A stretch of DNA of 7,724 bases from Paenibacillus sp. (GTDB taxonomy: Bacteria; Bacillota; Bacilli; Paenibacillales; NBRC-103111). The notes below the pieces were generated by a model that had not been told where the DNA came from, did no database searches, and saw nothing but the letters and a program-made list of their open reading frames with translations. Location: the NCBI GenBank assembly GCA_029239545.1, contig JARBUQ010000206.1, positions 1 through 7,724 of the forward strand. The letters are read 5' to 3'. The position numbers and the translations under genes are program-made. Of this stretch, positions 1-4,530 are shown piece by piece (within the stretch, counting starts at the first letter, position 1; each line of letters begins with the position of its first letter).

Positions 1-1115
1 AAATTACTAACGTCTACAATCGCCTGAACGTCCTGCAGCTTGAGCTTCTCCAATAAGGCAGGAGCACCTTCAAGCGTCAAGCTGACATTGCCTGCTGCCG
101 GAGCCGTAACTTTCGTCTCAAACACATCGTTCTGGCCGACAATTGTGATCGGTACCTGTTCAAACGAGCGAGTACCTGAAGGAACAATTTCCACCTTCAC
201 CTCGACCTTCCCAGGATCAAGTGAGGTCACCTTGTTGCGCAGAGGAATATCGAGCGAGAACGTCTTATTCTCCTTCAAGCCTGCAAGATCGACAGATGGT
301 CCCTCATAGAATTCCAAGGTGTTGAGCAGCTCCTGCGGGCCATAGACCGTAATCTGCTCAGCGCTTACCACGAAGGATGCCACACTGAAGCCCGGTGCAG
401 GCGTACCGGTAGACTTAATCTGCAGAGGCATCTTCTTGAACGGCTGCGTAATCGGAACCTCTACATCAACTACCTGTGGATTCATGGATACTTCCAACTG
501 TTTGCCGCTGCTGTCGTAAGCAACCAATTTAACCTGCTTATTCACTGCGCTTGTCGCATTCTCCACATTAACATCAGCACGAACAACTGCAACGGTATCA
601 ATTATACCGCTCGCCGCCGTAATGACGACACGTGCTGGTTTAACAACTGGCTGACCTGCCTTGTAGCCTGCGGCCGGTGTTCCTGATACGTTGACCGTAA
701 CCGGAACTTCCTTCTGCTTCTTCTCCTCGAGTATTACTCGTACGTAAGGCGGATAGATCGATACATCGACTCCGCTCGGGAACTTCTCAGGCTTCAGCAG
801 CACCGTGTTCTCTCCGACCTTCGCATTAGTTAGATCCAATACAATCCGATAAGTAGCCACATTAATCTTCTTCAGCGCCGAATCCTTGCCTGACACCTTA
901 ATCATAACCTCTGAAGGATCAATGGTCTGAATATGGAAGGCTCCGCTGTCGTAAACAGGAGTAACCTTCACATTCGTAATGGTGTTTTCTTTGGTAGCGG
1001 CAATGGCTGTACCTGTGGCCCCTTTTTGATCCGTACTGACCACGATCCACAGCAAAGTGCCCAGAACAAGCGCAATAATCTTCACAACGTTGGGATTACT
1101 TAACCATTTATTCAT
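1..1115 (-). CDS. cdaR: CdaR, YbbR-domain regulator of diadenylate cyclase (3' end missing)
   Basis: A membrane-anchored, extracytoplasmic YbbR-repeat protein; in Bacillus and Listeria the family regulates the diadenylate cyclase CdaA. The frame is open from ATG 1115 to the left edge (371 codons) with no stop, so the C-terminus lies outside the window. Residues about 11-28 form one hydrophobic segment (VVKIIALVLGTLLWIVVS) that acts as signal anchor. The rest is beta-rich and soluble, with four YbbR-like units whose core motifs lie near residues 70-80 (IKVSGKDSALKKI), 160-185 (VVITAASGIIDTV), 253-271 (ITVYGPQELLNTL) and 342-370 (LTLEGAPALLEKL). The start overlaps the cdaA stop by 8 bp (ATGAATAA), which suggests translational coupling, and AAGGGTGG lies 5 nt upstream. 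The identity is seen in sequence and supported by adjacency to cdaA. The link to glmM is family knowledge, since that gene is not in the window. Confidence 0.93.
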   Translation of the reverse strand, partial: MNKWLSNPNVVKIIALVLGTLLWIVVSTDQKGATGTAIAATKENTITNVKVTPVYDSGAFHIQTIDPSEVMIKVSGKDSALKKINVATYRIVLDLTNAKVGENTVLLKPEKFPSGVDVSIYPPYVRVILEEKKQKEVPVTVNVSGTPAAGYKAGQPVVKPARVVITAASGIIDTVAVVRADVNVENATSAVNKQVKLVAYDSSGKQLEVSMNPQVVDVEVPITQPFKKMPLQIKSTGTPAPGFSVASFVVSAEQITVYGPQELLNTLEFYEGPSVDLAGLKENKTFSLDIPLRNKVTSLDPGKVEVKVEIVPSGTRSFEQVPITIVGQNDVFETKVTAPAAGNVSLTLEGAPALLEKLKLQDVQAIVDVSN

Positions 1116-1923
1116 TTGTGCCACCCTTCCTCTTCCAGAAAGGAGCTTTTTCTTTTGCTTTTGTCTTAGGGCGAAGCTCTTCATAGAGCTTCGATATCAG
1201 CGATTCTTCCTTAATGTCACGAACGATCTGTCCATTGAGCGCAAGCGAGATTTGGCCTGTCTCTTCCGAGACCATAACGCATACCGCATCCGATACCTCA
1301 CTCATTCCAATAGCAGCCCTATGTCGAGTGCCCAGCTCTTTGCTTATAAAAGGATTCTCCGATAGAGGCAAATAACAGCCAGCCGCCATAATCTGGCTAT
1401 TGCGAATGATAACCGCGCCATCATGCAACGGAGTATTAGGTATGAATATGTTTATTAGCAGCTCTGAGGTAATCTGTGACTTGATCTGAATCCCTGATTC
1501 CACATAATCACCGAGTCCTGTATTCCTCTCGAATACGACCAGTGCGCCTATCTTACGCTTCGATAAGTGATTCATGGCTTTCAGAATATTTGCTATACGC
1601 TGGGTAATGTCCTGATCTTCATTAGTGAAAGAACGGCTGAATAAACGCCCACGCCCTAACTGCTCCAAGGCACGACGAAGCTCCGGCTGAAAAATGATGA
1701 TAATTGCCAATACGCCAAGCGTGAACATCTGATCCATCATCCACTTCAAAGTGTTCAGCTTGAACAAGATGCTGAGCGCCCATGTGAGAACAACAACGAA
1801 TATTCCCTGTAATAATTGAACCGCTCTGGTACCTCGTACGAGCAGGATTAATTTATAGATCACATAACTGACAATCAGGATGTCTACGACATCATTGATG
1901 CCAATCTCTCTAATCCAGTTCAT
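1108..1923 (-). CDS. cdaA: CdaA, membrane-bound diadenylate cyclase
   Basis: Condenses two ATP into cyclic di-AMP at the cytoplasmic face of the membrane. c-di-AMP controls potassium and osmolyte uptake and cell-wall homeostasis in Firmicutes. Numbered from ATG 1923 (271 aa, typical for the family), three N-terminal membrane helices lie at about 10-28, 33-54 and 62-78. The conserved linker QPELRRALEQLGRG (79-92) leads into the DAC domain. Both catalytic signatures are intact: D168-G169-A170 in NTPLHDGAVII, and R200-H201-R202 in ELGTRHRAA. The C-terminus is basic (KAKEKAPFWKRKGG). A TTG at 1929 is in frame two codons upstream, but it directly abuts the only purine tract (GGGGG, 1930-1934); ATG 1923 sits 6 nt from it and is preferred. 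The gene overlaps cdaR by 8 bp and is separated from rsiW by a terminator, so it probably has its own promoter in that gap. The product is certain; the start is moderately certain. Confidence 0.96.
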   Translation of the reverse strand: MNWIREIGINDVVDILIVSYVIYKLILLVRGTRAVQLLQGIFVVVLTWALSILFKLNTLKWMMDQMFTLGVLAIIIIFQPELRRALEQLGRGRLFSRSFTNEDQDITQRIANILKAMNHLSKRKIGALVVFERNTGLGDYVESGIQIKSQITSELLINIFIPNTPLHDGAVIIRNSQIMAAGCYLPLSENPFISKELGTRHRAAIGMSEVSDAVCVMVSEETGQISLALNGQIVRDIKEESLISKLYEELRPKTKAKEKAPFWKRKGGTNE

Positions 1924-1976
1924 CGACAACCCCCGCGCAGCCCTGTATGTATTTCCCCTGTGGCTGCTTAAGTTCC

Positions 1977-1985
1977 ATCATACCA
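1977..1985 (-). promoter_or_regulatory. Candidate extended -10 promoter for cdaA-cdaR
   Basis: On the minus strand, TGG-TATGAT matches the extended -10 pattern TGn-TATAAT with one mismatch. It lies just downstream of the rsiW terminator and would give a leader of roughly 45-50 nt to ATG 1923. No convincing -35 hexamer sits 16-18 bp upstream, where the sequence is the T-tract of the terminator; extended -10 promoters can tolerate this. A housekeeping (SigA) promoter here would let the c-di-AMP genes be expressed independently of SigW. This is inferred from sequence pattern only. Confidence 0.4.
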
Positions 1986-1995
1986 TATTTCCACT

Positions 1996-2027
1996 AAAAA
2001 ACCTCCCCTGAATGTAGCGGGAGGCTT
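1996..2027 (-). terminator. Intrinsic terminator after sigW-rsiW
   Basis: On the minus strand CCTCCC (2007-2002 on its partner side, 2024-2019 first) pairs with GGGAGG across an 11-nt loop. The stem can be extended at its base by G-U and two A-U pairs, and T6 (2001-1996) follows. It begins 14 nt after the rsiW stop codon and is oriented to end the sigW-rsiW transcript before cdaA. Confidence 0.85.
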
Positions 2028-2040
2028 GACTTCAACTTTC

Positions 2041-2646
2041 CTAATGAGCAACCGCAGAGAAAAACTGATTCGTTTTGTACCACAGCCACTGGATCGCTTC
2101 ATCAACGATCTTGATTTCACCGGATATTCTCGCGGTTGAAGCAAGAGCATAGGACCCGTCGATTATAATCAGATTGCCTTCAATCGTCCCATCCACTTGG
2201 ATTGAGCCGTTCTCAATAACCAGATTGCCGTGAACCACCTGCTCCGGAGGAATATACACTTGATTGCCCTCAATTACAAGATGATTCATATCCGCACCTC
2301 GGATAATTAGATCCGTGTCTTCATTCCAGAGCGAGAAGAAGCTGCTAAGCATGACGAAAGCGAAAACCGCTGCTGCAGTTGCTGCCGGATGACGCCGGAT
2401 CCAGGTTACCCAGGACTTGCGCCTTGGCGGAGGCGGTAATGCTCGTAAGACCCGATCGGTTATATGTGGGGGTGCCGTGACGGTTCCGAGCGACCGGAAT
2501 AAGGTTTCGGCCTTCTCCAATTGTTGGTAACGTTTATGGCAGTCCGCGCAGGACGTCAAATGACCCTTCAACTCTTTCACTTGTGACCCCGAGAGAGATC
2601 CATCCAAATAATCATGAATTAAAGGGATGGCATCTTTGCAATTCAT
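2041..2646 (-). CDS. rsiW: RsiW, anti-sigma-W factor (ZAS zinc-finger, single-pass membrane)
   Basis: Binds and inactivates SigW at the membrane, and is destroyed by regulated proteolysis on envelope stress. Numbered from ATG 2646 (201 aa, close to the family length), the cytoplasmic part carries the ZAS motif: C3 plus H29-x3-C33-x2-C36. A proline/arginine-rich linker (PPPPRRK, 71-77) precedes one membrane helix at about 88-107. The extracytoplasmic domain (110-201) has glycine-spaced beta repeats (HGNLVIENGSIQVDGTIEGN), like B. subtilis RsiW. ALAS (167-170) aligns with the region I recall as the PrsW cleavage site, and alanines 88-93 (AATAAA) resemble the tag exposed after intramembrane cleavage. 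An in-frame ATG at 2673 would add nine residues (LSERSGSP after Met) overlapping the ribosome-binding site, so 2646 is preferred. The gene lies 124 bp after sigW, with its own ECF-like promoter in the gap, and a terminator follows. Confidence 0.94.
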   Translation of the reverse strand: MNCKDAIPLIHDYLDGSLSGSQVKELKGHLTSCADCHKRYQQLEKAETLFRSLGTVTAPPHITDRVLRALPPPPRRKSWVTWIRRHPAATAAAVFAFVMLSSFFSLWNEDTDLIIRGADMNHLVIEGNQVYIPPEQVVHGNLVIENGSIQVDGTIEGNLIIIDGSYALASTARISGEIKIVDEAIQWLWYKTNQFFSAVAH

Positions 2647-2664
2647 AGGAGAGCCACTCCTCTC
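2647..2664 (-). promoter_or_regulatory. rsiW ribosome-binding site inside a small hairpin
   Basis: The Shine-Dalgarno AGGAG (2661-2657) lies 10 nt before ATG 2646 and fixes this start over ATG 2673. The same stretch can fold in two exclusive ways: GAGAG (2664-2660) with CTCTC (2653-2649), or AGGAG (2661-2657) with CTCCT (2651-2647). Both bury the Shine-Dalgarno, so rsiW initiation may be weak or conditional. The pairing is seen in sequence; the effect is inferred. Confidence 0.5.
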
Positions 2665-2704
2665 TGATAGCATTTTCGCTGTTCCTGTTAAATTCGTACC
2701 GTAC

Positions 2705-2732
2705 TATACGTGCCATTTCGAAATATGTTTCA
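2705..2732 (-). promoter_or_regulatory. SigW-type ECF promoter between sigW and rsiW
   Basis: On the minus strand, TGAAAC (2732-2727), a 16-bp spacer, then CGTATA (2710-2705). This is an exact match to the known B. subtilis SigW consensus TGAAAC-N16-CGTA. It would start transcription near 2698 and express rsiW alone with a leader of about 50 nt. The -35 box lies inside the palindrome 2725-2736. The match is seen directly; recognition by the neighbouring SigW is inferred. Confidence 0.72.
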
Positions 2733-2742
2733 ACATGAAATG
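2714..2742. repeat. Nested inverted repeats over the rsiW -35 box
   Basis: CATTTC (2714-2719) is the inverse complement of GAAATG (2737-2742). Inside lies the 12-bp interrupted palindrome ATGTT-TC-AACAT (2725-2736), leaving a five-base bulge on one side. The -35 hexamer of the rsiW promoter sits within the inner palindrome. It could be an operator, or in read-through mRNA from sigW a hairpin between the two genes. No U-tract follows, so it is not a standard terminator. Confidence 0.45.
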
Positions 2743-2770
2743 CGGATCTGTAAATTTTAATCACAAAAAT

Positions 2771-3343
2771 TTATAGAAGCGTTTCTTTCTCCAGCTTTTG
2801 GCGTAAAAACTCCCGCCCTCTATGTACTCGCGTCTTAACCGTCGTTACCGGCATATCCAGAACATCACTGATCTCCTGCAGGGACATATCGTGCAAGTAA
2901 CGCAAAATGACCGTAGCCTTATATTTCTCAGGCAGAGAATCAATGGCATTGCGAACCTGTTCCTGCGTCTCTGAGAGCAGTACTTCCCCTTCGGGGGTAA
3001 GATCAGGACTCTTTAACATCGAGTACCAATCATTGCCTTCACTCTCATTAACGTCTGCATCAAGCGAATAGCTCGGTTTGCGCTTGCGAAGACGGTCAAT
3101 GCACAGATTCGTCCCGATCCGATAAATCCACGTCGAGAATTTCTGATTCTCATCATATCGATGCAAATTTGTATACACCCTAAGAAAGGTTTCCTGCACG
3201 ATATCCTCCGACTCCTGCACATTATGCAGCATGCGGTAGGCAAGATGATAAATTTTATCCTTGTATAGCTCAACAAGATCAATAAAGGCGCGCCGGTCTC
3301 CGCTCAGAGCAAGCTTAGCCAAACGCGTTTCCACGTAATTCAC
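2771..3343 (-). CDS. sigW: SigW, ECF-family RNA polymerase sigma factor
   Basis: An extracytoplasmic-function sigma factor directing transcription of envelope-stress and antimicrobial-resistance genes when released by RsiW. Numbered from GTG 3343 (190 aa, near the B. subtilis length), sigma region 2 spans about 15-89. It includes SEDIVQETFLRVY (region 2.2, about 45-57) and FSTWIYRIGTNLCIDRLRKRK parts (regions 2.3-2.4, 69-89), which read the -10. A short acidic linker (90-130) follows. Region 4 spans about 136-184, with the helix-turn-helix SLQEISDVLDMPVTTVKTRV and then HRGREFLRQKL, which reads the -35. An ATG at 3349 also exists, but AGGAGG (3356-3351) ends one base before it; GTG 3343 has a proper 7-nt spacing and is preferred. 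The cognate anti-sigma gene follows, and an ECF-like promoter precedes it, so autoregulation is likely. SigW is preferred to a generic ECF name because of the rsiW-cdaA-cdaR synteny. Confidence 0.93.
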   Translation of the reverse strand: MNYVETRLAKLALSGDRRAFIDLVELYKDKIYHLAYRMLHNVQESEDIVQETFLRVYTNLHRYDENQKFSTWIYRIGTNLCIDRLRKRKPSYSLDADVNESEGNDWYSMLKSPDLTPEGEVLLSETQEQVRNAIDSLPEKYKATVILRYLHDMSLQEISDVLDMPVTTVKTRVHRGREFLRQKLEKETLL

Positions 3344-3350
3344 CGACATT

Positions 3351-3356
3351 CCTCCT
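3351..3356 (-). promoter_or_regulatory. sigW Shine-Dalgarno that favours the GTG start
   Basis: A perfect AGGAGG. It is one base from ATG 3349, too close for normal initiation, but seven bases from GTG 3343. This supports the GTG as the start and gives the protein N-terminus MNYVETRLAKL. Confidence 0.75.
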
Positions 3357-3439
3357 AAAGCCTTTTGCAAGTAAAAGCACTTCGAAAGCTCAATCTTTGC
3401 GAAGCATGTATACCAACAGAATTGATACATATCGAATTA

Positions 3440-3467
3440 CTTACGATTGAGATGACTCAAAGTTCCC
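3440..3467 (-). promoter_or_regulatory. ECF/SigW-like autoregulatory promoter of sigW
   Basis: On the minus strand GGGAAC (3467-3462), a 16-bp spacer, then CGTAAG (3445-3440). The GGAAC/GAAC core and CGTA are typical of ECF promoters, and the spacer length equals that of the second promoter before rsiW. The -35 box lies just inside the coding 3' end of the upstream transporter gene. Transcription would begin near 3433, giving a leader of about 90 nt that contains an imperfect hairpin at 3406-3430 (ATGTAT...ATACAT). Confidence 0.65.
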
Positions 3468-4386
3468 GCTTTTCTACATCTCGTTCGACTTTTAATTTCA
3501 TTGAAGCTGGCTTACGCTCCGACACGAATATTCCAATTAAGATCAACACAATGCCAAGCCATTGCCAATAGCCCACTGCCTCACCCAAAATCAAGTAAGC
3601 AGCTGTAATAGCGACCGGAAGCTCCATAGAGCCTAACATGGCGGCAAGCGCACTCCCGATTCGCGGAATTCCGATATTGAAGGTTACGGTTGGAATCACT
3701 TGTCCCAATGTCCCAAGCAAGAGTCCCCACAGCAATAAGGATCCCGTTCCAGTATCGAACACCTGTGCAGGCGGATAAATGATATATATAACCGGAAGCG
3801 CCGCTGTCAGCATCACGACCGATTTCATAACAGGGTGCATCGAAGTCCGAACTCGTCCTGTGAAGAACAAAAACACGCTGTAAGCGAATCCGGATAGCAA
3901 TCCCAACACAATACCTATTCCGTCCATATTGGCAAGCGAGCTGCCGCTCAAATTAACTGCAAGCAGGGTACCTGCCATAATGATCACCAGAGCGATTAAT
4001 TGATACCGCGTCGGCCATTTGCGTTCGAATAGGCAATCCATAAGGATCGTCATCCAAGTGAACTGGAACAACAACACAATGGATAGGGATGCATCCAGCT
4101 TCGACAATGTCGTATTATAAAAAAAAGTAGTTAGAGACAACCCGAAAATTCCGATCAGAGATAACCGAATCCAGGGTCCTTTGAAAGGATTCGTCCATGC
4201 CTTAGGTGTGACAAGCAGCAGCACCCATAACAGCACGGTTCCCATGGTCACTTGGCTTGCACTTACCTGGACGTCATTCCACCCACGGTCATAAGCCATT
4301 TTCACAAAAGGAGAGAGCATCCCATAGCTCGCTGAACCTATAAGAACCAAGACGATGGCGATCCACCGTGCGGTTGAAGCCTTCAA
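3457..4386 (-). CDS. EamA/DMT-family transporter, ten transmembrane helices
   Basis: A drug/metabolite-transporter-superfamily permease built from two EamA repeats; the substrate cannot be read from sequence. Numbered from TTG 4386 (309 aa, usual for the family), hydrophobic helices lie near 8-27, 41-60, 73-91, 97-118, 127-145, 154-176, 187-204, 216-235, 243-266 and 273-289. A basic, charged cytoplasmic tail (290-309) follows. The second repeat shows the familiar EamA ending, with GSMELPVAITAAYLILGE and then an amphipathic turn into the last helix. The frame stays open upstream to a TTG at 4473 and includes an ATG at 4431. Neither has a ribosome-binding site, and the added residues are polar and unlike an EamA N-terminus. 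GGAGGT (4401-4396) lies 9 nt before TTG 4386. The gene stands between the ppc terminator and the sigW promoter, with no terminator of its own, so read-through into sigW is possible. I saw no clear promoter. Confidence 0.85.
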   Translation of the reverse strand: MKASTARWIAIVLVLIGSASYGMLSPFVKMAYDRGWNDVQVSASQVTMGTVLLWVLLLVTPKAWTNPFKGPWIRLSLIGIFGLSLTTFFYNTTLSKLDASLSIVLLFQFTWMTILMDCLFERKWPTRYQLIALVIIMAGTLLAVNLSGSSLANMDGIGIVLGLLSGFAYSVFLFFTGRVRTSMHPVMKSVVMLTAALPVIYIIYPPAQVFDTGTGSLLLWGLLLGTLGQVIPTVTFNIGIPRIGSALAAMLGSMELPVAITAAYLILGEAVGYWQWLGIVLILIGIFVSERKPASMKLKVERDVEKREL

Positions 4387-4395
4387 ATTCCTCTT

Positions 4396-4401
4396 ACCTC
4401 C
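4396..4401 (-). promoter_or_regulatory. Shine-Dalgarno supporting the TTG start of the transporter
   Basis: GGAGGT on the minus strand lies 9 nt upstream of TTG 4386. It is the only good ribosome-binding site in the open frame, and the start it implies leaves a seven-residue polar lead before the first membrane helix, as expected for EamA proteins. Confidence 0.6.
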
Positions 4402-4475
4402 AAATGGTTCCGTTCTCCCAGTCAATCTCATCCGGCGAGTTAAACTCGTTGGATATACTGTATCGAATTTCAAGC

Positions 4476-4516
4476 AAAAAGTCGAGCACCCTCCCCTATA
4501 AGGTAGGATGCCCGAC
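4476..4516 (-). terminator. Strong intrinsic terminator after ppc
   Basis: On the minus strand a stem of about 14-15 pairs forms between GTCGGGCATCCTACC and the arm GGGAGGGTGCTCGAC, with two G-U pairs and one mismatch. A very short loop separates the arms and T5 follows. It starts 14 nt after the ppc stop codon (TGA, 4533-4531). It isolates ppc from the transporter gene downstream. Confidence 0.92.
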
Positions 4517-4530
4517 TCATATGTTACGTA

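Noticed and set aside
40..309. Plus-strand open frame of 89 codons
   Set aside because: It lies antisense to cdaR, which has continuous YbbR repeats. The translation is low-complexity serine/threonine-rich and has no supporting ribosome-binding site.
1057..1365. Plus-strand open frame of 102 codons across the cdaA-cdaR junction
   Set aside because: Antisense to two certain genes, and the product resembles no protein family I know.
1968..2150. Minus-strand 60-codon open frame across the end of rsiW and its terminator
   Set aside because: It overlaps rsiW in another frame and runs through the terminator hairpin. There is no ribosome-binding site or recognisable product.
2752..2772. AT-only inverted repeat at the end of sigW (AAATTTT/AAAATTT) as a terminator
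   Set aside because: No G-C pairs in the stem and no distinct T-tract after it; it is unlikely to stop transcription.
3013..3282. Minus-strand open frame of 89 codons inside sigW
   Set aside because: Shifted frame of sigma region 2; the sigW frame carries all the conserved motifs.
4387..4473. Longer transporter start at TTG 4473 or ATG 4431
   Set aside because: Neither has a Shine-Dalgarno at usable distance, TTG 4473 directly follows the ppc terminator T-tract, and the extra residues do not look like an EamA N-terminus.
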